A model generated the notes under the pieces. It did no database searches, was not told the DNA's origin, and saw only the letters and a list, made by a program, of their open reading frames with translations. Shown piece by piece: positions 1 through 5,381 of a DNA stretch of 6,514 nucleotides. This stretch comes from Methanoregula sp. (GTDB lineage: Archaea; Halobacteriota; Methanomicrobia; Methanomicrobiales; Methanospirillaceae). The stretch's first letter is position 1, and every line of letters starts with the position of its first letter. The position numbers were made by a program, and so were the translations under genes. The DNA lies in the NCBI GenBank assembly GCA_003154335.1, contig PMDE01000129.1:1636-8149 (forward strand), written 5' to 3'.

Positions 1-162
1 GAACTCCCAGGCATAGTTCCCTTTCGGGCAGAGCTTGCCCTCGTTGACAGGGTTGCGGTGCCAGGGTGCAACGCCGACAACCTTCTTGTCTTTGACAACA
101 AGGTTGAAGCCGCATCCGGTACCGCAATAAGGACATGTAGTTGGTACGTACTTCAGTTCCAT
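1..162 (-). CDS. fdhA: Formate dehydrogenase catalytic (alpha) subunit, N-terminal fragment
   Basis: Only the first 54 residues are present; the gene runs off the left edge of the window. They form the iron-sulfur entry domain of molybdopterin oxidoreductases: Cys10, Cys13, Cys17 and Cys45 in the pattern CPYCGTGC ... KLCPKG, which binds one [4Fe-4S] cluster next to the Mo or W bis-pyranopterin cofactor. In methanogens this subunit oxidises formate to CO2, and the electrons pass through FdhB to F420 or to the heterodisulfide reductase complex. The ATG at 162 is preceded by GAGGT (169-173) at a six-base spacing, so the start is secure. The related FwdB/FmdB subunit of formylmethanofuran dehydrogenase has a similar cluster domain and cannot be fully excluded, but CPYCGTGCGFNL close to the N-terminus fits FdhA better. 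The cysteine or selenocysteine active site lies outside the window. Confidence 0.85.
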   Translation of the reverse strand, partial: MELKYVPTTCPYCGTGCGFNLVVKDKKVVGVAPWHRNPVNEGKLCPKGNYAWEF

Positions 163-198
163 ATTCTAACCTCGAACAAAAGAGGTCTGGCTTTGCCT

Positions 199-210
199 TA
201 TTTAAATATA
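199..210 (-). promoter_or_regulatory. TATA box of fdhA
   Basis: On the minus strand the run TATATTTAAATA is a good archaeal TATA box. Its centre lies about 42 bases before the fdhA ATG. A start 25-27 bases downstream would fall near 178-180 and give a leader of about 16 bases that still includes the GAGGT ribosome binding site. The site also reads as TATA-like on the plus strand, so it could face either way. Confidence 0.55.
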
Positions 211-302
211 GTGAATCTGCGATAAAAAATGATTAATAGTTGTGGGTCCTTAATGTTCATACACTCGATGTGGTAAGTACAGTGCCATTAACATGGTCCG
301 GA

Positions 303-315
303 ATAAAATATAATT
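303..315 (+). promoter_or_regulatory. Possible TATA box of the zinc-ribbon gene at 358
   Basis: The run AAAATATAATT, about 45-50 bases before the ATG at 358, is the only TATA-like element at a suitable distance. A start near 335 would leave a leader of about 20 bases. That leader has no clear Shine-Dalgarno sequence, so initiation may not depend on one. Confidence 0.35.
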
Positions 316-357
316 GATTGACACCAGGTACCTGAACCCACCTGAACGCGCAGAAAC

Positions 358-1002
358 ATGAAACAACCCCGCATTCACCCGCTCCTTGTTGATATTATCC
401 AGAGCAGTCTGCTGGCATGTGACGGCCTGGTCTTTGACCGGCGCGAAGCCTGCCCTGTCTGCGGTGGAGAGCTTGCCGGGTATGATACGAAGAAGAGACA
501 GTTCGCTGTCATCCTCAAAGACAACGAACCCGGTCCGGTCCACGTTCTGGTAAAACGGTTCTCCTGCCGGCAGTGCCGGGCAGTCTGTTACGCCGACGAG
601 CCGTTCTATCCCGATACCCGGCTCGGGTCCCCGGTCGTCGACCTCTGCAGGACACTTGCCGGAATTATGCCGTTCCACCGCACAACCGCATTCCTTGCAC
701 ATATGGGAATCTTTGTGGATCGCGGGACGATCCGGAACTACGCTCTCGGGACATTTCCGGAAATACCGACAACGGACCTTTTCGGGATACGTTTTCCCCT
801 CTCGGTCGTATCACTTTCCACTCTCGCTGCCGGAGAGGGGGGTCGCATCATAGGGACAGAAGCGCTCGCTGCCTGTGGTTTCCCATCCGCATTCCGGGCA
901 CCGCCGGGCCCGGGTCTTTTTAAAAAACGGAATGAAGGGGATAAACAAAAACGCAAAGAAGAAAGGCAGCCCAAGTACCCAGAAGATCGCAGACATGAGT
1001 AG
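358..1002 (+). CDS. Zinc-ribbon / helix-turn-helix protein of unknown function
   Basis: I do not recognise this gene as a named family. The 214-residue product has a zinc ribbon made by Cys32-x2-Cys35 (CPVCGG) and Cys70-x2-Cys73 (CRQC). At about residues 91-129 follows a segment with MPFHRTT ... MGIFVDRGTIRNYA, which resembles the helix-turn-helix between the zinc finger and catalytic domain of IS66- or ISL3-type transposases. No DDE catalytic domain follows, so it is at most a stand-alone or domesticated DNA-binding module. Codons up to about 810 favour G or C in the third position, as expected for a real gene. The last 64 codons, stop included, are antisense to the gene at 811-1047; there the third-position bias drops to about 30 of 64 by hand count, and the tail from residue 188 is lysine, arginine and glutamate rich. 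The natural C-terminus may therefore be recent or relaxed. There is no obvious ribosome binding site before ATG 358. Confidence 0.65.
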   Translation: MKQPRIHPLLVDIIQSSLLACDGLVFDRREACPVCGGELAGYDTKKRQFAVILKDNEPGPVHVLVKRFSCRQCRAVCYADEPFYPDTRLGSPVVDLCRTLAGIMPFHRTTAFLAHMGIFVDRGTIRNYALGTFPEIPTTDLFGIRFPLSVVSLSTLAAGEGGRIIGTEALAACGFPSAFRAPPGPGLFKKRNEGDKQKRKEERQPKYPEDRRHE

Positions 1003-1047
1003 TGACCCTGCAAGGAGACCTCCTGCGATAAGCCATCTCTTCTCCAT
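811..1047 (-). CDS. Small membrane protein with C-terminal zinc ribbon
   Basis: This is a 78-residue protein of unknown function. Residues 5-24 and 26-42 are two strongly hydrophobic stretches, readable as two membrane helices or a hairpin. They are followed by a basic stop-transfer segment (KKTRARR, 43-49) and a short zinc ribbon with Cys50, Cys53 and Cys64. The fourth ligand position reads Asp67 in the pattern CPYDATPL. The positive-inside rule puts the zinc ribbon in the cytoplasm. Evidence that it is real: the ribosome binding site AGGTGA (1051-1056) contains the mfnF stop codon and sits three bases before this ATG, and in the stretch shared with the opposite-strand gene the third codon positions of this frame are G or C in about 42 of 64. 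It is the last gene of the mfnD-mfnF operon, so a link to methanofuran metabolism is possible, but nothing in the protein itself shows one. Confidence 0.8.
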   Translation of the reverse strand: MEKRWLIAGGLLAGSLLMSAIFWVLGLPFFFAFLFIPFIPFFKKTRARRCPECGWETTGSERFCPYDATPLSGSESGK

Positions 1048-1050
1048 AAT

Positions 1051-2013
1051 TCACCTTTTCCCCGGGCCCGTCAGGCGTGAAAAGATCCCATCACGCAGGG
1101 CCAGTTCCCGCACTGCGTACGCCGGCAGGGCATCTGCCCGTTCTCCCAGATTGCAGGAAAGATCCGTTCCCTCCAGCTCCCGGGCAAAGAGGGGGGCCCC
1201 GATCCCTGCGGTCAGCACCCGGGTCGAGCCTGAGGCTTCCATCACGCTCCTGACCTTGTTCGCAATCAGGTTCCTCTGGATATCCCAGAACTGCTGTGCA
1301 ATTCCCGCGGCATTCTCTTCCCCGATCTCGTCAAGATCGGCACAGACCACCCGGGCAAGCCGGCGCAGTGAGGCAAAACGGGTTTTTTCTGCTTTATCCG
1401 CTGTATCACAAAGGTACATTGAGGGGGTGATGTGCCCAAGGACGAGATGCGCATCCGCGGCAGCTGCAAAAAATTCAGAACTTACCGCTGTTTTTACCTT
1501 ATCGACCTGTACTGACTGCAGCAGCGTGGCGACATTTCCCCGGAGCATGCCCGTATAGACAAGGTAGCCTTTCTGGAGCCGGTTGAGGTCAGAAAGACCC
1601 AGAAGGGATTCAAACCTTCCCAGGGGGATGATATCGGCCGTTGTACTCCCGATATCAAGCAGGACCGCATCCGGATAGTCTGCCCTCAGGAAATCTGCGG
1701 ATGCGAGCCAGTTGGCTGCTCCAAGCTGAGGCACAGCGTGGTCGTGAAACCGTCCGTCTGTCCCATAAAAACGGGCATCAGGAAACGCTTTTTGTACCGC
1801 GTTCACAATGAAGGATATACCCTTCCCCTTATCTGAAAAACAATCAGCAAGTTCCCCGCTCATCACCACGGCCGCCGTTTCATCGTGCAGGGAGCTGTAT
1901 GGGGCGAGTAATGATGTGAGAGGTGTGTTTTCCCAGAGCGGACAATAATGGATGCGAACCCCCTCCCCGTTCACGATTTTGAGGTTTGCCCCGCCAACGT
2001 CAATGCCGATCAT
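1051..2013 (-). CDS. mfnF: Methanofuran biosynthesis coupling enzyme MfnF (hydantoinase/oxoprolinase-like, ASKHA fold)
   Basis: A 320-residue protein of the group once annotated as H4MPT-linked C1 transfer pathway protein, later assigned as MfnF in Methanocaldococcus. It joins gamma-glutamyltyramine to the diphosphate of the aminomethyl-furan precursor, making the phenoxymethyl-furan core of methanofuran in the cytoplasm. ASKHA-type nucleotide-binding motifs are visible: GIDVGGAN at 3-10, LLDIGSTTADIIP at 118-130, YTGMLRG at 153-159 and TAGIGAPL at 268-275. The reading frame stays open upstream to 2130, but the extra 39 residues are low-quality sequence antisense-like to nothing known, whereas MIGIDVGG is the typical family start. 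That ATG overlaps the mfnD stop as ATGA, the usual sign of translational coupling. MfnD makes the substrate of this enzyme, so gene order matches pathway order. The stop lies inside the ribosome binding site of the next gene. Confidence 0.88.
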   Translation of the reverse strand: MIGIDVGGANLKIVNGEGVRIHYCPLWENTPLTSLLAPYSSLHDETAAVVMSGELADCFSDKGKGISFIVNAVQKAFPDARFYGTDGRFHDHAVPQLGAANWLASADFLRADYPDAVLLDIGSTTADIIPLGRFESLLGLSDLNRLQKGYLVYTGMLRGNVATLLQSVQVDKVKTAVSSEFFAAAADAHLVLGHITPSMYLCDTADKAEKTRFASLRRLARVVCADLDEIGEENAAGIAQQFWDIQRNLIANKVRSVMEASGSTRVLTAGIGAPLFARELEGTDLSCNLGERADALPAYAVRELALRDGIFSRLTGPGKR

Positions 2014-2897
2014 ACCGGCGTGACCTTTCCCCCCGTATCGAAGCGGACGCTGCCGGTAAGGTGCACATGGTCGGGAGCTCCCCCCTTTGATGCTGCAACC
2101 AGAATATGAGCTATCTCTTCTTCCATACATGCCGCTATGCCAACAAGACTGGTAGTAATCCGGGGATTAACATCAACAACATAGATATCATCGGATACTA
2201 CCATGTCCACACCGCAATATCCCTGGCAGCCAAGTACCTCAACGGATTTTATTGCAGTCCTGATCATCTCTTCTTCCCGGGCGGGGTGCACCGGTGTCTC
2301 CCCGCCAAGATAGCGGAGTGCCCCTTCAGGTCCCGCCTCAATAAACTGCCGGTTTACCGCCAGCACGAGGGGGGGTTTACCCGAAAAAAACAGGCACGCG
2401 TCACCAACGACCCTGCTTGCAACAAGGCTCACGGAAAAAGGTTCCCCCTCAATATATTGTTGCGAGAATTCGTCCTTTCCCGGCAAGGCCTCAGATATCC
2501 TGACCCTGTCCGCACCAGAGCCTTTTATAGGTTTGATCACCTTTTTTCCTGCCGATATTCCGGCTGGCACACGTAGAGCATGGGATCGCAGGATTTTTTC
2601 GGTGCTGACCTTATTGGCACAGAGCGCTGCCGGCATGAACCCGCACCCGAGATTATGGGTGTGTTGTTCGAGGATCTGGGTATAGCGGCTGAGCAGGTGG
2701 TCCGGTGCAATCACGAGCCCCATGTCACAGGCCGGGGCAATGCGCTCGATCTCCGTTCCAAAATCGCCGTGTCCGGGCTTGACGACAGTATACCCGCACC
2801 GCCGGAAACTCTGTTCCAGTACAGCGAGCATGGCGGCTCCTTCAGGCGCAAGAAGCGGGTCGTGGAGGGTGGTGTATTCAGCGAGCAGGACGTTCAT
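2010..2897 (-). CDS. mfnD: Tyramine--L-glutamate ligase (ATP-grasp), methanofuran biosynthesis
   Basis: A 295-residue ATP-grasp enzyme. Visible motifs are the ATP-binding strand and loop VIKPIKGSGAD (120-130), the hinge-like QQYIEGEPFSVS (146-156) and the metal-binding region GVDMVV (229-234) with VDVNPRITTS (241-250), where Asp242 and Asn244 would hold magnesium. By homology it forms gamma-glutamyltyramine from tyramine, glutamate and ATP in methanofuran synthesis. The specific assignment, rather than a general ATP-grasp ligase, rests on the N-terminus MNVLLAEYTT, on the length and on the overlapping mfnF downstream. The start at 2897 is supported by the protein, although the purine run AGAAGG directly abuts the ATG and is too close to act as a normal ribosome binding site. 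It is first in a three-gene operon and divergent from surE, sharing a promoter region of less than 90 bases. Confidence 0.87.
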   Translation of the reverse strand: MNVLLAEYTTLHDPLLAPEGAAMLAVLEQSFRRCGYTVVKPGHGDFGTEIERIAPACDMGLVIAPDHLLSRYTQILEQHTHNLGCGFMPAALCANKVSTEKILRSHALRVPAGISAGKKVIKPIKGSGADRVRISEALPGKDEFSQQYIEGEPFSVSLVASRVVGDACLFFSGKPPLVLAVNRQFIEAGPEGALRYLGGETPVHPAREEEMIRTAIKSVEVLGCQGYCGVDMVVSDDIYVVDVNPRITTSLVGIAACMEEEIAHILVAASKGGAPDHVHLTGSVRFDTGGKVTPV

Positions 2898-2940
2898 CCT
2901 TCTTTTCTATGTTCTGAAAGGAAATGACCCTATCCGATCG

Positions 2941-2974
2941 GTGAACTTTTTTAGTCGTGCGGTTCACTAGTGAA
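2941..2974. promoter_or_regulatory. Operator-like inverted repeats in the mfnD/surE divergent promoter
   Basis: Three copies of one half-site lie here: GTGAAC (2941-2946, plus), GTTCAC (2962-2967, the reverse complement) and AGTGAA (2969-2974, plus). The last two form a perfect 12-base palindrome, TTCACTAGTGAA (2963-2974). The outer pair encloses CTTTTTTAG (2946-2954), the only T/A-rich element able to serve as a TATA box for either gene. A second perfect palindrome, CCGATCGG, lies at 2934-2941. The layout suits a repressor site over a shared promoter. The binding protein is unknown. Confidence 0.45.
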
Positions 2975-2979
2975 TGCAT

Positions 2980-3777
2980 ATGAAACCCTCCATCCTGCTG
3001 ACGAATGACGATGGCATCAGTTCCGTAGGACTGTGGGCAGCATACGAAGCCCTCGCACCCATTGCCGATGTTACCATCGTTGCTCCGGCGTCCCAGCAGA
3101 GTGCCGTCGGCAGGTCGATCTCCATCTTCGAACCACTCCGGGTGACCAAGGTTACCATTAATGGCATCATGGCGTATGCAGTCGCAGGAAAACCCACCGA
3201 TGCGGTCATCATCGGCCTCTATGCACTGAAGCTCAAACCCGACCTTATTGTCAGCGGTGTCAATATCGGTGAGAACCTTTCCTATGAATCGATAATGACA
3301 TCCGGTACCGTCGGGGCAGCGCTTGAAGGATCAAACCAGGGAACAAAAGCCATCGCCTTCTCACTGCAGGTTGAAGACCAGGGGGATAAATTCGATGATC
3401 CCCGCACACACAGCCAGAGTTTTGAACCCACCAGAAAAGTTGTGCGTGATGTAGTATCGGAAGTAATCAGGCATGGGTTTTCAGGCAATGCAGATGTCAT
3501 CAATGTAAACATACCGTCGGTTATCAGGGGGGGGTATGAGGTCACCCGGCTTGCGCGTAAACTCTTTGTGACCGGCGTTGAACAGCGCCTCGATCCACGC
3601 GGGCGCCCGTATTACTGGATAAACGGGCCGCTTATTGATGACGCGGACGAGGGAACCGATGTTCACGCAATCCGGAAGGGAAATATCTCGATCACTCCCA
3701 TCACGCTCGACTGCACCGCTTTTCTGGCATATGAGGATATGAAGGCAGTGTTTTTCCGGCGTCCTTCTCCGGTCTGA
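2980..3777 (+). CDS. surE: 5'/3'-nucleotidase SurE
   Basis: A 265-residue SurE-family phosphatase that removes phosphate from nucleoside monophosphates using a divalent metal. Counted from this start, the metal-binding NDDG is at 9-12, the family serine is in APASQQS at 36-42 (Ser41, aligning with Ser39 of E. coli SurE), the metal-binding Asn95 is in SGVNIGEN (92-99), and SGTVGAA is at 108-114. The length is usual for the family. An in-frame ATG two codons upstream (2974) is possible. I prefer 2980 because MKPSILLTNDDG matches the normal family start and because GTGA (2970-2973), complementary to the 16S rRNA tail, sits six bases before it and directly abuts the other ATG. If the transcript is leaderless, 2974 would be used instead. 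The gene is divergent from mfnD and probably followed by rpiA in the same transcript. Confidence 0.93.
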   Translation: MKPSILLTNDDGISSVGLWAAYEALAPIADVTIVAPASQQSAVGRSISIFEPLRVTKVTINGIMAYAVAGKPTDAVIIGLYALKLKPDLIVSGVNIGENLSYESIMTSGTVGAALEGSNQGTKAIAFSLQVEDQGDKFDDPRTHSQSFEPTRKVVRDVVSEVIRHGFSGNADVINVNIPSVIRGGYEVTRLARKLFVTGVEQRLDPRGRPYYWINGPLIDDADEGTDVHAIRKGNISITPITLDCTAFLAYEDMKAVFFRRPSPV

Positions 3778-3843
3778 CGAATCTGCCGGTGACACCGTAC
3801 CAGAATAGTGCCACATCATCATTATTGATAATTAATCCGAAAC

Positions 3844-3849
3844 AGGTGA
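3844..3849 (+). promoter_or_regulatory. Ribosome binding site that fixes the rpiA start
   Basis: AGGTGA lies five bases before the ATG at 3855, an ideal spacing. The upstream in-frame ATG at 3789 has no such site, and the residues it would add (rich in Ser, Asn and Ile) do not look like part of the enzyme. Confidence 0.75.
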
Positions 3850-3854
3850 AATAC

Positions 3855-4562
3855 ATGAACGATCACGCCCAGACAACTCTTAAAAGGGAAGCAGGATACG
3901 CAGCAGCTGACCGGGTTATGACCGGCATGGTGGTTGGTCTTGGAACCGGCTCCACTGTTTTTTATGCGATGGAACGGCTGAAGGCACGCATCGGTGAAGG
4001 GCTTTTTATTCTGGGTATCCCCACCTCCCTCCAGGCTGCGATGAGAGCACGGGAATATGGAATACCGCTCACAACCCTCGACGAACACCCGGTCATTGAT
4101 ATTGCGATCGATGGCGCCGATCAGGTCGATCCTCTGTTCCGGCTGATCAAAGGACGGGGGGCTGCCCATACACGGGAGAAATGTGTTGCGGACGCAGCAC
4201 AACAGTTCATTGTCGTTGTCGATGAATCAAAACTGGTCCGGCAGCTCAATGCACCGATACCTGTTGAAGTATTACCTTTTGCTGTAACACCCGTACTGGC
4301 CCGGATTACCCGGATAGGAGGCCTGCCGGTTATCCGCCAGGGAGTGAAAAAGGACGGGCCGGTGATCACCGACAATGGCAACCTTATCGTTGACTGCAGC
4401 TTTGGGACGATCGGAGATCCGGAAAAACTGGATCAGGACCTGTGCAGCATTCCCGGCATCATTGACAACGGACTGTTTACCCGGTTTACAAAAAAGACGC
4501 TTGTTATAGCCGGAACATCCAAAGGATGCCGGCTCCTGACATCAGCGGATATAATCCCGTAA
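3855..4562 (+). CDS. rpiA: Ribose-5-phosphate isomerase A
   Basis: A 235-residue RpiA that interconverts ribose 5-phosphate and ribulose 5-phosphate in the cytoplasm, supplying ribose for nucleotides. Family motifs in order: GLGTGST (28-34, phosphate loop), IPTS (55-58), DGADQVD (86-92) with the active-site aspartates Asp86 and Asp89, KGRGAAHTREK (99-109) with catalytic Lys99 and general base Glu108, VDESK (122-126), ITDNGN (171-176) and IPGIIDNGLF (199-208). Two small departures from the textbook motif are DGADQ instead of DGADE and KGRGAA instead of KGGGAA; neither removes a catalytic residue. The gene follows surE by 77 bases with only a weak AT-rich element (3821-3837) between them, so it may be co-transcribed or have its own weak promoter. 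The last 21 bases overlap the convergent regulator gene. Confidence 0.95.
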   Translation: MNDHAQTTLKREAGYAAADRVMTGMVVGLGTGSTVFYAMERLKARIGEGLFILGIPTSLQAAMRAREYGIPLTTLDEHPVIDIAIDGADQVDPLFRLIKGRGAAHTREKCVADAAQQFIVVVDESKLVRQLNAPIPVEVLPFAVTPVLARITRIGGLPVIRQGVKKDGPVITDNGNLIVDCSFGTIGDPEKLDQDLCSIPGIIDNGLFTRFTKKTLVIAGTSKGCRLLTSADIIP

Positions 4563-4916
4563 CTTCTGGACAAGAGCGAGCTGGGTGGTCGCTTCTTTCT
4601 TCTTCTCTTTTTCAATACTGTCCATGATGTCCTGTATGGGTTTTGCCAGCTCGTATATCTTGACCGGGCGGCCTTTGCTTTCCGCTTTGCTCTCCCGGCT
4701 GGTGATCCAGTTCTGGTCTATAAGATACCGCATGGCAATGCTGACTTCCGGTTGGCGGAGATCGGTACCGCGTTCAATTGCACGGGAAGTTGCTTCGGGC
4801 GTATTTGCCAGAAACACCAGCACCTTTGCTACGTTTCTCTTGGTCCCAATCTCAATGAGGAGGTTTGCAAATTCCTCTTCCTTTTCTGTAAAATACATTA
4901 CATTCTCAGTTCTCAT
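4542..4916 (-). CDS. Winged helix-turn-helix transcriptional regulator (ArsR-like)
   Basis: A 124-residue cytoplasmic DNA-binding protein. Residues 27-68 form the helix-turn-helix: NVAKVLVFLANTPEATSRAI, then RGTDLRQPEVSIAMRYL with the probable recognition helix at 53-66. Residues 69-90 give the wing (WITSRESKAESKGRPVKIYEL), and residues 92-124 form a charged helix likely to dimerise. No metal-sensing cysteine pairs or ligand-binding domain are visible, so the signal is unknown. The start could be ATG 4916 or ATG 4898; neither has a clear ribosome binding site. If the AT-rich run at 4932-4941 is the TATA box, transcription would begin near 4908 and only the second ATG would be used. The 3' end overlaps rpiA by 21 bases tail to tail. 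The upstream side faces the putative RNA locus, with a dyad in between that could be its own operator. Confidence 0.85.
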   Translation of the reverse strand: MRTENVMYFTEKEEEFANLLIEIGTKRNVAKVLVFLANTPEATSRAIERGTDLRQPEVSIAMRYLIDQNWITSRESKAESKGRPVKIYELAKPIQDIMDSIEKEKKKEATTQLALVQKLRDYIR

Positions 4917-4969
4917 GATTTTTTCCCGGTATATTTTTAATTACCTGACTAAACGAATTATCTAATCAA

Positions 4970-4979
4970 AGATATATAG
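4970..4979 (-). promoter_or_regulatory. TATA box of the regulator gene
   Basis: On the minus strand the run CTATATATC is a strong TATA match. Transcription would start near 4948 and give a leader of about 30 bases to ATG 4916. A second AT-rich run, TATATTTTTAATT (4930-4942 on the plus strand), is an alternative that would favour the internal ATG 4898. Confidence 0.5.
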
Positions 4980-4980
4980 C

Positions 4981-5006
4981 CTCTCTTATTGTTCGGCAAT
5001 TGAGAG
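4981..5006. repeat. Imperfect dyad between two divergent promoters
   Basis: CTCTC (4981-4985) and ATTG (4988-4991) are the reverse complements of GAGAG (5002-5006) and CAAT (4997-5000). They are separated by TTCGG, with an extra T on the left arm. The dyad sits exactly between the regulator's TATA box (4970-4979) and the plus-strand TATA box (5010-5024), so it could be a protein-binding site affecting both. The purine run GAGAG also lies where a BRE would be for the plus-strand promoter. Confidence 0.4.
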
Positions 5007-5009
5007 ATA

Positions 5010-5024
5010 TTATATATAATATAA
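5010..5024 (+). promoter_or_regulatory. Strong TATA box facing the putative RNA locus
   Basis: TTATATATAATATAA is the longest uninterrupted TATA-like run in the window, preceded by the purine run GAGAGA. A start about 25-27 bases downstream of its centre falls near 5042. No protein gene follows on this strand before the convergent TBP gene, so the promoter, if real, drives a non-coding transcript. The run is nearly symmetric, so the direction is an inference. Confidence 0.5.
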
Positions 5025-5124
5025 CTAAATCGTGCAACATAAATAAAAATAGTGAATGGGGCAAACCGGATTCATCCCCCCTTCTATCGAAGGATAAGGT
5101 CATAAGATCCCCCATTTGGGATCA

Positions 5125-5156
5125 AACCGGTGAATGCTCCACCCGGTTCCTTTTTT
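5125..5156 (+). terminator. Stem-loop plus T-run inside the RNA locus
   Basis: AACCG and GTG pair with CAC and CGGTT across one bulged C, giving an eight-pair stem with a seven-base loop (5133-5139). Two C residues and then six T residues (5151-5156) follow. This is a classic intrinsic terminator layout and would end a short transcript started at about 5042. Its 5' arm is duplicated upstream at 5062-5069. Confidence 0.5.
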
Positions 5157-5381
5157 GGGAAACCCCGGAGTGACGTACCGGGATGTCAAAGGGGAATTTT
5201 GTAAAAAGGATCACCTGCTATTTCAGCTCCCCGGTTTTTCCCTATAATTTTCTCTTGACCGCGTTCCGGTCATCATGTTTCACGCTCCCGGGGGAATGGG
5301 CAATATCTCCGCCCCCGCCGCCATGGTGGCGACTTACCCATGACAGAGCTGCGAAAAGGTTCCATACCACGAAAAAAACTA

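Noticed and set aside
250..702. A minus-strand frame starting MCKECGCAVERHNSGKCP
   Set aside because: The cysteines look attractive but the rest has no domain character, and the opposite strand carries the zinc-ribbon gene with proper codon bias.
875..1558. A 227-codon plus-strand frame opposite mfnF
   Set aside because: The translation is rich in Ser, Arg, Ala and Pro with no domain, as expected for the antisense of a GC-rich gene. mfnF on the other strand is unmistakable.
2014..2130. N-terminal extension of mfnF by 39 codons
   Set aside because: It overlaps the mfnD coding sequence, and the family begins at MIGIDVGG. The ATGA overlap gives the natural start.
3787..3797. CGGTGACACCG after surE as a terminator
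   Set aside because: The loop is too small for the full stem and no T-run follows, so surE and rpiA may well be one transcript.
3789..3854. N-terminal extension of rpiA by 22 codons
   Set aside because: The extension has no family similarity, and AGGTGA at 3844-3849 marks the ATG at 3855.
5223..5276. C/D box guide RNA on the minus strand: ATGATGA (5276-5270) and CTGA (5226-5223), 54 bases apart
   Set aside because: There are no internal C' and D' boxes and no terminal stem, and a perfect hairpin (5256-5272) overlaps the C box. Two short motifs at this distance are likely by chance.
5275..5343. A 22-codon reading frame beginning MFHAPGGMGN within the putative RNA
   Set aside because: It has no ribosome binding site and no recognisable feature, and it lies across two perfect hairpins, which explain the base composition better.
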